Numbered from the stretch's first letter, positions 9,881-19,100 are shown. The stretch: DNA of 64,000 bases from Neisseria elongata subsp. elongata (GCF_900113545.1 NZ_FOPS01000006.1:1-64000), one strand, 5' to 3'. Numbers and translations are program-made. Notes: a model not told the origin generated them from the sequence alone.

Positions 9881-10852
9881 TTAGAAGGCAACATAATTGA
9901 CGGGATTGACCGGCTTGCCATCTTGACGTACTTCGAAATGCAGCTTGACGCGGTCGGTATCGGTATTACCCATCCGCGCAATGGTTTGCCCGCGTTTTAC
10001 CACTTCTCCTTCTTTCACCAACAAAGCCTGGTTATGGCCGTAGGCGGTCAGGTAGGTAGAATTGTGCTGGACGATAACCAAGTTGCCGTAGCCGCGCAAT
10101 CCGTTGCCGGCATACACCACTTTACCGTCTGCGGCAGACACAACGGCCTGTCCGCTTGTTCCGGCAATATCGACACCCTTATTGCTGTTACTGTAATGGG
10201 CGATAATGTTACCGGCTGTAGGCCGCTGCCAAGTAATACCGGCTGCAGTGCGCACGCCTCCGGACGATCCGGCGGAAGAAACGAGCGGTGTCGGCGCGGA
10301 CTGCTGTACGACACTCACCGGCGGCGTATTGACAGGTGCGCTGACCGGCGGATGGCTTGGTGCAGGCCTATGCACGACGGTTGAAGATGCCGGGGCAACA
10401 TAGCCGGCCGGCTTCACGCGCAGGGTCTGGCCAACGCTGATATTGTTATCGGTCAAACCGTTCCAGGCACGCAAATTATCCTGAGTGATGTTGTAGCGTT
10501 TGGAAATATTATAGACGGTATCGCCGCGCACGACTTTGTGCGTCGCGGCATTAATGTCTACCGGCGCATATGAAGGCACATAGGTGCTTCCGGAAACCGA
10601 AGGTGAGGAAATTGTCGGCGGCGGTGTATAAACAGGGGCATTTCCGCCCATGTTTCCAACCGATGCGCTGGGTTCATAAGGCGCGGCACCGTAAGGATTG
10701 CCGCCTGTGATGCTGCTTTCGGTATTCTGCATGCCGACGCCGGTATTGGTGCCTTCCACTACAGGTGCGGCCGGCTGCTGAAGCCACGAACAAGCTCCCA
10801 ACATCAAAACGGCTGCTAAGGAACCGGCTCTCAACGCAGTTTTTTTCAACAT
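9881..10852 (-). CDS. nlpD: NlpD-type outer-membrane lipoprotein with LysM and degenerate M23 domain
   Basis: Lipoprotein of 323 residues. The signal peptide ends in the lipobox LGAC. It is followed by a low-complexity Pro/Gly/Ser stretch, one LysM peptidoglycan-binding module (HKVVRGDTVYNISKRYNIT, about residues 108-126), another Pro/Ser linker, and an M23/LytM domain (about 215-323). The LytM domain lacks metal ligands: the first His position reads SNSNKGVDI and the final HxH reads KLHFEVR. It should therefore activate an amidase rather than cut peptidoglycan, as shown for E. coli NlpD. It lies 124 bp downstream of surE, the usual partner. Confidence 0.92.
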   Translation of the reverse strand: MLKKTALRAGSLAAVLMLGACSWLQQPAAPVVEGTNTGVGMQNTESSITGGNPYGAAPYEPSASVGNMGGNAPVYTPPPTISSPSVSGSTYVPSYAPVDINAATHKVVRGDTVYNISKRYNITQDNLRAWNGLTDNNISVGQTLRVKPAGYVAPASSTVVHRPAPSHPPVSAPVNTPPVSVVQQSAPTPLVSSAGSSGGVRTAAGITWQRPTAGNIIAHYSNSNKGVDIAGTSGQAVVSAADGKVVYAGNGLRGYGNLVIVQHNSTYLTAYGHNQALLVKEGEVVKRGQTIARMGNTDTDRVKLHFEVRQDGKPVNPVNYVAF

Positions 10853-10976
10853 AATTTTTCTTACCTTTTGAGTTTCTTAAGTTAAGCGGACGCTATCATA
10901 ATAAAACTAAGCCGCCTTCTCAAGTCCAAACCCTGCTGTATGGCCGAATATCGGGCAGTCAGACTGTAAAATCCCG

Positions 10977-11729
10977 TTATCCTTCACTCTGCTGCCAATA
11001 GCGCGCCGTTTCATGGAGCAGATTATAGGCTGTCAAATCAATCTGCAACGGCGTAACGGTAATAAAACCGGCGGCACATTCGGCAAAATCGGTTCCATCT
11101 TCCCGGTCTGCAGCTTCTCCTGCGGCACCAATCCAATAAACCTTTTCCCCCCTCGGGTTGTGCATCGGCACAATACTCTGTTCGTGATGACGCCTCCCCA
11201 GCCGCGTGATCCTGCATCCGCGCAAATCTTCGGCGGCAACGGCAGGGATATTGACGTTCCACAAAACCGGCTGTTGCGGTGGATTCGCCGTCAATTTTTC
11301 CAATAACTGCCATGCCGCCTTCTCGGCAGTCGGCCAATAGCGGTCGGTATGGTCGTTTAAGGAAAAGGCCACAGCGGGGAAACCGAGCAAATAGGCTTCG
11401 GTTGCTGCCGCCACCGTGCCCGAATACAGGGTATCGTCCCCCATATTCGCACCGTGATTGATGCCGGACAACACCAAGTCGGGCTTGAATTCGGGCAGTG
11501 CATGTAACGCCAAATGGATGCAGTCGGTCGGCGTGCCGCTGACATAGTAAAAGCCGTTTTCCGCCTGTCTGAGCTGCAACGGCCTGTCCAGAGTCAGCGA
11601 GTTGCTGACCCCGCTGCGGTTACGCTCCGGTGCCACAACGCGCACATTGGCAAACTCGGCCGCCACTCTGGCCAAAACGGCAATCCCTTGAGCAAGATAG
11701 CCGTCGTCGTTGCAAATCAGGATGTTCAT
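10977..11729 (-). CDS. surE: 5'-nucleotidase SurE
   Basis: Metal-dependent nucleoside-5'-monophosphate phosphatase of 250 residues. The catalytic NDDG (residues 7-10), [10 protein letters not shown] (about 37-46) and [19 protein letters not shown] (about 89-107) motifs are intact. GGAG precedes ATG 11729. It is followed by nlpD in the same direction, as in many proteobacteria. SurE is linked to stationary-phase survival in E. coli; the role here is inferred from family. Confidence 0.96.
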   Translation of the reverse strand: MNILICNDDGYLAQGIAVLARVAAEFANVRVVAPERNRSGVSNSLTLDRPLQLRQAENGFYYVSGTPTDCIHLALHALPEFKPDLVLSGINHGANMGDDTLYSGTVAAATEAYLLGFPAVAFSLNDHTDRYWPTAEKAAWQLLEKLTANPPQQPVLWNVNIPAVAAEDLRGCRITRLGRRHHEQSIVPMHNPRGEKVYWIGAAGEAADREDGTDFAECAAGFITVTPLQIDLTAYNLLHETARYWQQSEG

Positions 11730-11772
11730 TATTGCTCTCCGTTTTTAAATCTGTTGTTTGATGCTGATATGA

Positions 11773-11810
11773 AGGCCGCCTGAAACCCGAATAATGTTTT
11801 CAGACGGCCT
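11773..11810 (-). terminator. hpnE terminator with one variant DUS arm
   Basis: The left arm reads AGGCCGCCTGAAAC and the right arm is the complement of AGGCCGTCTGAAAAC. In minus-strand RNA the mismatch is a G-U pair. It lies 23 bp after the hpnE stop. Confidence 0.7.
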
Positions 11811-11832
11811 GTTATCATGGATAAAAGCCGAT

Positions 11833-13134
11833 TTAATACCCCGAACCGCCATACTCGCACAATATCAATTCCGCAGCCGCCAAACCGCTCTGCACTGCGG
11901 CCTCCAAGGTGGCGGGATAACGCGGATGCAGGTAATCGCCTGCGGGATAAATACCGTTTTGCTGCAACCACCGGCAATCGGGCAGCGGCCTGTTTGCATA
12001 AGAGGCGGCAGTTGCCCGTTTTTCCGTAATGACTTTTGCCGCAATCGGGGTGCCGATTTCGGGACAAATGCGGTGCAAATCCGCATCGGCACGCCGTATC
12101 CATTCTTCCGCCGACAAGCGTCCGACATGCTCGGATACGCTAATGACTGCCGCCACTTCGCGGTCGGAAGCACCTAGGCAGCCGCGTCGGAAAAACCACT
12201 GTACCGTACCTTCGGCCAAACCGGTCATTACCGACGGCAAGCGGACTGTTTCGGCATAGCGCAGGTAAACCGTTGTAATGGCATGGTACCGGATACCTTC
12301 AAAAGCCGTCTGAATATCCTCAGGTGTTTCAGACGGCATTAAAGCGGAAATATGATAAGGAGCAACCGCCGCCACCACTGCATCAAATGGTTCGCCGTTT
12401 ACAGCCACACGTCCGCCCGGCAACAGGGCCAAACGGCCGACGCGCTGTTCGAAATACAGACGAACCCCGTGTCGGCGTAAAAAACGGATTGCCGGTTCGA
12501 CCAATAAAGTATTCAAATCGGTTTTTGGCAACAGATAGTCAGCAGCATGTTTATCCGCCCATACGCCGTCTTCCAATACCGCCCGTAAAACACGCAGGCT
12601 GGCATCCTCAATCGGCGTATTCAATGCCCCCAACACCAGCGGCCGCCAAAATCCTGCCAATAATTTTTGCGGGCATTGTTGGGAACGCAGCCATTTGCCT
12701 ACAGGAACATCTTCACCATGCCATATGCGCAGATTCCGCATCTGTTTTAACAATGCGGCCTTATCCGACCAACGGACGTTTTTTGCCCCTAACACACCCC
12801 ATAAAAGATGCAGAGGCGCAGGCAGAGAGGCCGTCTGAAACTGTAATCCGTCGGCCAAATGCCATTGCAGCGGCAATCTGACACAATCATGCCGGTAATC
12901 AGCCCCGATTTTATCCATCAGATGACGGACACCGCGATAGGCGTACATCATAATATGTTGGCCGTTATCCAAAAAGCTGAAGCCCGCATTATCCGCCGCC
13001 AACGCCCGCGCCCTGCCCCCGGCCGTTTTACCGGCCTCAAACATTGTTACATCTGCTTTTCCGGCCAGATTAACCGCAGCCGACAAACCGCTCCAACCCG
13101 CACCGATAACCGCTATTTTCCGCTTCACGCTCAT
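11833..13134 (-). CDS. hpnE: hydroxysqualene dehydroxylase HpnE (FAD-dependent)
   Basis: Flavoprotein that reduces hydroxysqualene to squalene in the HpnCDE route. About 433 residues, with an N-terminal dinucleotide fold (IAVIGAGWSGLSAAVNLA, then FEAGKTAGGRARA) and a C-terminal FAD segment (GIYPAGDYLHPRYPATLEAAVQSG). ATG 13134 gives a 4-bp ATGA overlap with the hpnD stop, strong evidence of translational coupling; the frame is open to 13155 but needs no longer start. No hopene cyclase gene and no hpnC are in the window. Confidence 0.9.
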   Translation of the reverse strand: MSVKRKIAVIGAGWSGLSAAVNLAGKADVTMFEAGKTAGGRARALAADNAGFSFLDNGQHIMMYAYRGVRHLMDKIGADYRHDCVRLPLQWHLADGLQFQTASLPAPLHLLWGVLGAKNVRWSDKAALLKQMRNLRIWHGEDVPVGKWLRSQQCPQKLLAGFWRPLVLGALNTPIEDASLRVLRAVLEDGVWADKHAADYLLPKTDLNTLLVEPAIRFLRRHGVRLYFEQRVGRLALLPGGRVAVNGEPFDAVVAAVAPYHISALMPSETPEDIQTAFEGIRYHAITTVYLRYAETVRLPSVMTGLAEGTVQWFFRRGCLGASDREVAAVISVSEHVGRLSAEEWIRRADADLHRICPEIGTPIAAKVITEKRATAASYANRPLPDCRWLQQNGIYPAGDYLHPRYPATLEAAVQSGLAAAELILCEYGGSGY

Positions 13135-13979
13135 GGTCTGAATCCAAATAACCAAGTTTTCAATGCAATCCGTTTTTTTCTCGGCCCCGGGATTGCAATT
13201 TTGTAACGCAACACATTTCCCAAGCCGTCCCTACGGATTTCCTGCAATAAAGCATAATATATCGCCGCCATAATCAAGCCCGCTTTCTGCCTGCGGCAAT
13301 CCTCATCAGGTAAAAGATCACGCGCTTCACGATAAAGATTTTGCGCCCGTGTGTATTGAAAATTCATAAATTCGATAAATTCAGCTGAAGATTCGGCGCG
13401 CAATACCGTCTGTTCTGCAATACCAAAACGTTCCAGCTCATCCTGCGGGAGGTAAATTCTGCCCATCCGCGCATCCTCGCCAACATCCCGGATAATATTG
13501 GTCAGCTGCAAAGCCAATCCTTGTTTTTCGGCATACAGTAAAGTTTGCTCATTATCAAATCCCAAAATCCGTGCAATCAACCTGCCTACCACTCCGGCTA
13601 CCCGATAACAATAAACCGACAGCTCGCCAAAATCGGGATACCTTACTTGCCGAAGATCCATTTGCATGCCCTCGATAATTTCCTCCAACTCGGCTTGAGG
13701 CAGAGAAAATTCGATAACAATATGTTTTAACGTCTGATTAACCGGATGCTCCGGTAGACCGTCTGAAAATACCTTGGCCAAATCCCCCCGCCACCATTGC
13801 AAGCCCATTGCCGCCACTTGCTTATCGGCACAATCGTCCACTACATCGTCCAGTTCGCGGCAAAATGCATATAAGGCAATCAGAGCATTTTGCCTATTTC
13901 GCGGTAAAAAACGAAAACCGGAAACAAAGCTGGAACCGCTTTCGGAAACTTTGTTACGGCAATAATCAAGGGGCTGCAT
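13131..13979 (-). CDS. hpnD: presqualene diphosphate synthase HpnD
   Basis: Trans-isoprenyl diphosphate synthase of the squalene/phytoene synthase family, 282 residues. Both Asp-rich motifs are present: ELDDVVDD (about 42-49) and LTNIIRDVGEDA (about 163-174), followed by the family signature GRIYLP. It joins two farnesyl diphosphates to presqualene diphosphate. It is first gene of hpnDE and overlaps hpnE by four bases. A variant DUS (AGACCGTCTGAA) lies inside it at about 13757. The usual partner hpnC is not adjacent. Confidence 0.9.
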   Translation of the reverse strand: MQPLDYCRNKVSESGSSFVSGFRFLPRNRQNALIALYAFCRELDDVVDDCADKQVAAMGLQWWRGDLAKVFSDGLPEHPVNQTLKHIVIEFSLPQAELEEIIEGMQMDLRQVRYPDFGELSVYCYRVAGVVGRLIARILGFDNEQTLLYAEKQGLALQLTNIIRDVGEDARMGRIYLPQDELERFGIAEQTVLRAESSAEFIEFMNFQYTRAQNLYREARDLLPDEDCRRQKAGLIMAAIYYALLQEIRRDGLGNVLRYKIAIPGPRKKRIALKTWLFGFRP

Positions 13980-14035
13980 ATTTGTTTTTGAAAAGTACCA
14001 ACTAAAAAGGCGATTGTAGTGTGATTTATAAAATG

Positions 14036-14069
14036 AAACAAACCCGCAATACTACTTGCGGGTTTGTTT
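14036..14069 (-). terminator. terminator of the minor-pilin operon
   Basis: Perfect 14-bp stem (arms 14036-14049 and 14056-14069) with a 6-nt loop. It lies 10 bp after the last pilin stop. Unlike most terminators in this window it contains no DUS. Confidence 0.88.
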
Positions 14070-14078
14070 TCAATACCT

Positions 14079-14558
14079 TTATTTACACGGAGCAGAAGTT
14101 TGAAATGCCTTTGCTGCTGCAATATTCTCGTCACGAGTGCCATCCATACAAGAATAACTTGCGCCCTGGCTACTTACCCATGCAGTATAGCTGTACCCCG
14201 ATTTTTTAGGCTCCGCATAAATCCTAATGCCAACAGGATAACCTTTATCTTTCTTTCCCTGCCTAATAAATTCAGTAGTAAAAGTATATTTTGCTTTGAG
14301 ATCGCCATCAATCATGTTTGCAATCTCGGTATTTAAAGTAGCCTCGGTTTTATTTTGTAAATAAGATGGTTCTTTAACCAATTCTGTTTTGATAAGATCC
14401 GCAACGCTAGCCATCTTTGATCTTGCATTCACAAGATCACCCTTCTCGATATATTTTGTGTATGAAGGCAAAGCAATTGATGCCAGTATCGCAATAATTG
14501 CAACAGTAACCATCATTTCAACCAAGGTAAAACCAAGCTGCCTACTTGAAGCTTTCAT
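14079..14558 (-). CDS. pilX: minor type IV pilin, PilX-like
   Basis: Prepilin of 159 residues. The class-III leader ends MKASSRQLG, and the mature protein starts FTLVEMMVTVAIIA with Glu5, then a hydrophobic helix. Near the C-terminus a cysteine pair (YSCMDG ... SAPCK) would form the D-region disulfide typical of pilins. It is the last gene of the five-gene cluster beside dnaB, the position of pilX in meningococcus (pilL in gonococcus). PilX promotes pilus-pilus aggregation in meningococcus; here the function is inferred. ATG 14558 is preferred over the longer frame because the leader follows and AAGGAAAA lies 5 nt upstream. Confidence 0.88.
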   Translation of the reverse strand: MKASSRQLGFTLVEMMVTVAIIAILASIALPSYTKYIEKGDLVNARSKMASVADLIKTELVKEPSYLQNKTEATLNTEIANMIDGDLKAKYTFTTEFIRQGKKDKGYPVGIRIYAEPKKSGYSYTAWVSSQGASYSCMDGTRDENIAAAKAFQTSAPCK

Positions 14559-14568
14559 TACGTTTTCC

Positions 14569-15060
14569 TTAAATATCCGCCGCAACATATGATTGCAAGG
14601 TGACAACTGTATTAGTATTCTCCCCCCACGCCCTCGCAGTAACTCGATAAACAATCTGCTCAGTACCATCCGAAATCCATTCAATTACATACTTCGGTTT
14701 TTTATTCAATACGGTATCTGCAGCATATTCTTTACCGTTTGTTTCCAGTAAACTATTACTCCCTCCCTCCCAAACGGCCTGTTTAGATTTCGATGGCAGG
14801 CACAAGCCATTATCGCAATTAGAAGTAAATTGTGCTTTTTTATCAAGATCAACTAAATCTTGATCTACAATAGCTTGCTCTCCTTGACGTAAAGCTGCCT
14901 CCGCAATCTGCATTGTCATTTTACGATCTGCATCATTACTACTCAGCCGACTTTCAGTATTGAATAGCTGTGCCGCAGCCAAAACTAAAATAGCGAGCAC
15001 CAACATCATAATCATCACAATAGGAAGAGAAAATCCTTTTACATTATCTTGGCTCTTCAT
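14569..15060 (-). CDS. pilK: minor pilin PilK (PilX-family of the pilus tip set)
   Basis: 163 residues, with a prepilin-like N-terminus (VKGFSLPIVMIMMLVLAILVL). It lacks Glu5 of the mature protein, as usual for GspK/PilX-type tip pilins. The segment ESRLSSNDADRKMTMQIAEAALR and the tail YRVTARAWGENTNTVV are typical of neisserial PilK. Its ATG (15060) shares one base with the pilJ stop (TAATG), so translation is coupled. It is thought to form part of the priming complex that starts pilus assembly. Confidence 0.87.
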   Translation of the reverse strand: MKSQDNVKGFSLPIVMIMMLVLAILVLAAAQLFNTESRLSSNDADRKMTMQIAEAALRQGEQAIVDQDLVDLDKKAQFTSNCDNGLCLPSKSKQAVWEGGSNSLLETNGKEYAADTVLNKKPKYVIEWISDGTEQIVYRVTARAWGENTNTVVTLQSYVAADI

Positions 15061-16154
15061 TAATTTGCATCCTCTTGGAAATTGCGTTCTGCACATGAGT
15101 TGCCTCCACGTATAGTTGCATTGATGTAATAAGTTTGAACATCAGATTCAGAATTATTAGCTGCTTTACCGCCCTTAACCGCTCCATCGTTACCGGAACC
15201 TCGCAATTTCATTCTTAGCAAAGCAGGGGATAAGGCCGTTTTATCACTTTCGATATCATTAACGAATTTGATTTTCGCATCATTTTGCATAGATTTACAT
15301 CCTGGAGATTGAACATATCCAAACTCTAGCTTCCAAGATGTAACCCCTGCCAATAACAATTGAGGCTTACCAAGCTCTCCAGTTGTCGGATTTAACTGGA
15401 ATAAATAAAGTCCTTCCTCCCCACCTGTAGGAGCACCAATCGCATATACATTAACTACCTGCCTAAATACGGATATTTCTGATTGGAGCTTAGGATTAAC
15501 TTGAGTGTCATGATCAGGACTCAGATTAGGGGACAAATCTTTAACGGTTAGCTCACTACCATTCAACTCCTTAGTACTACTAGGAAATCTCTCTAATGAT
15601 GAACAGGTGCTAACAATGATGGGAGCTTTAGTTTGTTTATTCAACTCCGCCAACTCACCACCTTTCTCAATCTGTACAGAAAAACTATTTGCACCACTGG
15701 ACGAATACCCGCTACTTGAACCAATTCCATAAGTAAAAAGCAGAACTTTCGAACTAGACTTACTAATAGTAAATTCAGGCAGTGATAAGATGGTTCCATC
15801 CAAGTATTTAACGCCTTGATTTTGATTATTGTACTCCAAAGCTCCTAATACATTAGCAGTGCCATGATCTTTCAATTTTGTTTGATTACTCGCAGCCGTT
15901 TTTGCTAAATTGAAGCAACCAAACGAACCTGCCATTCTAGCATCACGCACAATCATATTGGTTGCATTGCGCAAATCATTTTGCACCTGTAGACGCCCCT
16001 TTGCCACCTGACTGAGTTTTTGTGTAGTGACAAAGCCTGATCCTGCTGCAATCAACACAATAATGCTCAATGCACTGGCAACAAGTAGTTCAATTAAAGT
16101 AAATCCCGTAATTTTTTTAGGTAAGACGGTATATCGATTGTTTTGCCGTTTCAT
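15060..16154 (-). CDS. pilJ: minor pilin PilJ (PilW family)
   Basis: 364-residue prepilin. The leader is MKRQNNRYTVLPKKITG and the mature end FTLIELLVASALSIIVLIAAG with Glu5. Next come a helix (SQVAKGRLQVQNDLRNATNMIVRDARMAGSFGC, shown here only by position 50-82) and a large globular domain with several cysteines. Length and the RDARMAGSFGC stretch fit the PilW family. It starts 5 nt after pilI and overlaps the pilK start. Confidence 0.88.
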   Translation of the reverse strand: MKRQNNRYTVLPKKITGFTLIELLVASALSIIVLIAAGSGFVTTQKLSQVAKGRLQVQNDLRNATNMIVRDARMAGSFGCFNLAKTAASNQTKLKDHGTANVLGALEYNNQNQGVKYLDGTILSLPEFTISKSSSKVLLFTYGIGSSSGYSSSGANSFSVQIEKGGELAELNKQTKAPIIVSTCSSLERFPSSTKELNGSELTVKDLSPNLSPDHDTQVNPKLQSEISVFRQVVNVYAIGAPTGGEEGLYLFQLNPTTGELGKPQLLLAGVTSWKLEFGYVQSPGCKSMQNDAKIKFVNDIESDKTALSPALLRMKLRGSGNDGAVKGGKAANNSESDVQTYYINATIRGGNSCAERNFQEDAN

Positions 16155-16159
16155 AAAAT

Positions 16160-16768
16160 TTACTCTCCGTCTCGAATATAAGTTTGATAACTAACCGTTT
16201 GCGCCTTATCTGTATTTTTATCTGACAAAGGCTGAACCAACCAAGCAATTTTTATTGCCACCTTATTACTTGCCTTATTATCACAACCCCAATCTGAAAC
16301 CTCACCAGTATCCGGATCTATTGCAATAGCTGTTTTCAAACTATTAGTCTTACAAATCTTCGTTCTAACATTCATATCGCCTAGCTTGCTTGCATTTAAT
16401 TCGGCATTAAATTCTTTCAACTGTTTCAAAGCAAGGTTGGTAGTATCATAGCTATCATTAGAATCTCGCTCAGCATCAGGAAGTGGATCTTTTTCAATAA
16501 TATAATGGTCATATTTCCTTTTAGTCCAAACACCATCACTACCAACCAACTCCAATTGCGGATTAGCTGTCATACCCTCAATCAAATTTTGGGCAGCCTG
16601 TGCTGCAATGCTCTGTGTTTCAGCATCCCTAACACTACCTACCGAACGCAGCTGTGTTGCCAGCAATGCCAAAATACCCAAAGCCAAGACCACAACAGAA
16701 ATCAAAACCTCAATTAAAGCAAAACCCTGCTGTTGGAATCCAATTCCCATATATTTATTTATTTTCAT
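16160..16768 (-). CDS. pilI: minor pilin PilI (PilV family)
   Basis: About 202 residues. The leader ends FQQQG and the mature end is FALIEVLISVVVLALGILAL, including Glu5. The family motif LRSVGSVRDAETQSIAAQAA (about 47-66) follows. I chose ATG 16768, two bases past the pilH stop, because GGTGG lies 8 nt upstream. An in-frame ATG at 16789 would overlap pilH and lacks such a site. Confidence 0.87.
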   Translation of the reverse strand: MKINKYMGIGFQQQGFALIEVLISVVVLALGILALLATQLRSVGSVRDAETQSIAAQAAQNLIEGMTANPQLELVGSDGVWTKRKYDHYIIEKDPLPDAERDSNDSYDTTNLALKQLKEFNAELNASKLGDMNVRTKICKTNSLKTAIAIDPDTGEVSDWGCDNKASNKVAIKIAWLVQPLSDKNTDKAQTVSYQTYIRDGE

Positions 16769-16769
16769 A

Positions 16770-17480
16770 TTAACATCCACCATACTCATTACATGTTGCG
16801 CCAGTTAAATCGACATCGTACTTACAAGCCGGACGGCTATCGCCATTGGCACAAAAACTAACTTGCCCTCCTGATACCAGCAAAGTTACCGCTCTACGCT
16901 CACCCGTTTCTTTATCTTTCGCCTCATTATCGGTAAAGGTAAATTTAGTAAAACCGCCAACAGGATAACCAACGCCCATATTTCCTGAACTGTCAGCAAT
17001 ATATCTTTTTATTGAGCCATCTGGAAAAAATGCCAATATTTTTGCATCCTTTTCTGCCTTTATATCTTTTCCATCAAATCCCACATTTCTAATTTGATAA
17101 CGAACTTTTATCTGATCTTTGGCTTTATTCATTACTACTGTACGTAAAGATTCATCCTTACTCCTTTCGTATTTTTGATCATACTCTGGTGAATCAGCCC
17201 ATACAGCATATCCCGAACCTGCATAAGTACTCTTACAATACTGATCCGGCTTACCATCTGTCTTAATTTGTACTGGGCACAGATAAACTGGCTTATTTAA
17301 CCTTGCTGCCTCTGCCCTAGCGAACCTGATTTGACTAGCCACTTTTTCAGCTACTGATGCAACACGCCTCTTAGCAACCCATTCTGCAAAATTTGGAATA
17401 GCAATTGCTGCCATTATGGCCATAATAGCTATTGTCACCATCAATTCAATCAGGGTAAAACCCTTTTGCCTAGATCCCAT
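16770..17480 (-). CDS. pilH: minor pilin PilH (FimT/GspH family)
   Basis: 236-residue prepilin: leader MGSRQKG, mature FTLIELMVTIAIMAIMAAIA, then the FimT signature SQIRFARAEAARLNKPVYLCP. Several cysteines are near the C-terminus. It is first gene of pilHIJKX, next to dnaB exactly as in meningococcus. The region upstream carries an unusual pair of direct repeats (17520-17565). The whole operon is AT-richer than its neighbours and free of DUS. Confidence 0.88.
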   Translation of the reverse strand: MGSRQKGFTLIELMVTIAIMAIMAAIAIPNFAEWVAKRRVASVAEKVASQIRFARAEAARLNKPVYLCPVQIKTDGKPDQYCKSTYAGSGYAVWADSPEYDQKYERSKDESLRTVVMNKAKDQIKVRYQIRNVGFDGKDIKAEKDAKILAFFPDGSIKRYIADSSGNMGVGYPVGGFTKFTFTDNEAKDKETGERRAVTLLVSGGQVSFCANGDSRPACKYDVDLTGATCNEYGGC

Positions 17481-17519
17481 AATTCATTCCCAACTTTCAA
17501 TTGTTTTCGCAGTATTTTT

Positions 17520-17565
17520 ATTCCATTATTCTAAACGATAATGGAGCTTATATTCCAGTATTCTA
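17520..17565. promoter_or_regulatory. pilH upstream direct repeats, candidate operator
   Basis: Two 14-bp copies of ATTCCANTATTCTA (17520-17533 and 17552-17565) differ at one position. They start exactly 32 bp apart, about three helical turns. Between them ATAATGG (17538-17544) pairs with CCATTAT (17523-17529) as an inverted repeat. On the minus strand each copy includes TAGAAT, which also resembles a -10 element. It could be a regulator site or a tandem promoter for the pilin operon. Confidence 0.5.
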
Positions 17566-17596
17566 GAAAATTTTAATTGATCTCTAATGGATAAAC

Positions 17597-19009
17597 TTAC
17601 TCGTCCATCATGGCCGCATCCGGCACATATGCCGCATTATCGAATTTGGTAAACTGCCCCATCCAAGTCAGATAAACCTTCCCAACCGGGCCGTTACGAT
17701 GTTTGCCGATAATACATTCGGCCAAACCCTTCATTGGTGACTCAGGATTGTAGTATTCGTCTCGATACATGAACATAATCAAATCCGCATCTTGCTCAAT
17801 CGCCCCCGACTCACGCAGATCCGACATCATCGGCCTCTTATCAGTTCTCTGCTCGACCGAACGGCTCAATTGCGACAATGCGATAATCGGTACTTGCAAC
17901 TCTTTGGCCAAGGATTTTAATGAGCGGGAAATTTCTCCCAATGCGGCGGCACGGTTGTCCGTTTTTCCCGAACTTTCCATCAACTGCAAGTAGTCGATAA
18001 CAATCAAGCCCAATTTGCCGCCAAACTGCCTTGCCAACCTACGGGCGCGGGCGCGTAATTCCAAAGCGGTCAGCCCTGCGGTTTCATCAATAAACATCGG
18101 CGCATCGGCCAGTTTGTTGACTGCCTCGTTCAAACGTCCCCAATGTTCATCCTGCAACGCACCCGTTTTCAAGATATGCTGATCCAAACGGCCGACCGAA
18201 CCCAGCATACGCATCACCAACTGCGCGCCGCCCATCTCCATTGAAAACACGGCTACCGGCAATTTACTTTCCACTGCGACATGCTCGGCAATATTGATGG
18301 AAAACGCTGTTTTACCCATCGATGGCCGGCCGGCCACGATAATCAAATCTCCCGGCTGCAAACCGGATGTTTTCTTATCCAAGTCGATAAATCCGGTAGG
18401 AACCCCGGTTACTTCGTCCGGATTGTCGCGTGCATAAAGCATGTCGATGCGTTCGACAACTTCTTTCAGCAAATCCGGCAATTCCAAAAAACCCTGTTTC
18501 GACTTGGCTGTGCTTTCTGCAATTTGGAAAACTTTGTTTTCCGCTTCGTCCAGCAGCTGGGCTGCGTCTTTTCCTTGCGGATTATAGGCATTTCTAGCAA
18601 TTTCCGTGCCGACTTCAGCCAATTGCCGCATCACGGACTTCTCCCGCACGATTTCGGCATAACGTCTGATATTTGCGGCAGACGGCGTATTTTGTGCCAA
18701 TGTAATCAGATAATTGAAGCCGCCTACCGCTTCCAACTCGTCATTTCTCTCCAGCCACTCCTGAACCGTAATGATGTCCGCAGGGCGACTTTCGTTAATT
18801 AGTGCCGCAATTGTGCGGAAAATTACCCGATGTTCATGCCGGTAAAAGTCCTCTCTGGCAACCACGTCGGCAATGCGGTCCCACGCGCTGTTTTCCAGCA
18901 GCAATCCACCCAAAACCGACTGTTCCGCTTCGACAGAATGCGGCGGCAACGACAGGGCAGCCACTTCGTTTAAGCCGTCATCCGCATAATCGGCATATTG
19001 TTGTTCCAT
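17597..19009 (-). CDS. dnaB: replicative DNA helicase
   Basis: Hexameric 5'-3' helicase of the replication fork, about 470 residues. The N-terminal primase-interaction domain (LPPHSVEAEQSVLGGLLL) is followed by the RecA-fold helicase domain with Walker A AGRPSMGKTAF (about 228-238), Walker B LGLIVIDYLQLM, and SQLSRSVEQRTDKRP. The end has the usual IIGKHRNGPVG. ATG 19009 is favoured; an in-frame TTG lies at 19021. It lies upstream of the pilin operon in the same direction, 116 bp apart. Confidence 0.98.
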   Translation of the reverse strand: MEQQYADYADDGLNEVAALSLPPHSVEAEQSVLGGLLLENSAWDRIADVVAREDFYRHEHRVIFRTIAALINESRPADIITVQEWLERNDELEAVGGFNYLITLAQNTPSAANIRRYAEIVREKSVMRQLAEVGTEIARNAYNPQGKDAAQLLDEAENKVFQIAESTAKSKQGFLELPDLLKEVVERIDMLYARDNPDEVTGVPTGFIDLDKKTSGLQPGDLIIVAGRPSMGKTAFSINIAEHVAVESKLPVAVFSMEMGGAQLVMRMLGSVGRLDQHILKTGALQDEHWGRLNEAVNKLADAPMFIDETAGLTALELRARARRLARQFGGKLGLIVIDYLQLMESSGKTDNRAAALGEISRSLKSLAKELQVPIIALSQLSRSVEQRTDKRPMMSDLRESGAIEQDADLIMFMYRDEYYNPESPMKGLAECIIGKHRNGPVGKVYLTWMGQFTKFDNAAYVPDAAMMDE

Positions 19010-19100
19010 TTTTTTCACCAAAATAAACCGGGACGGGCATTATAACGGAAATGGTCCGGGCAAACCCGTTCCGGTTCGCTCGGACCATTTCCGTTATTTA

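Noticed and set aside
9881-10852. NlpD as an active endopeptidase
   Set aside because: Key metal ligands of the M23 domain are missing, as in E. coli NlpD.
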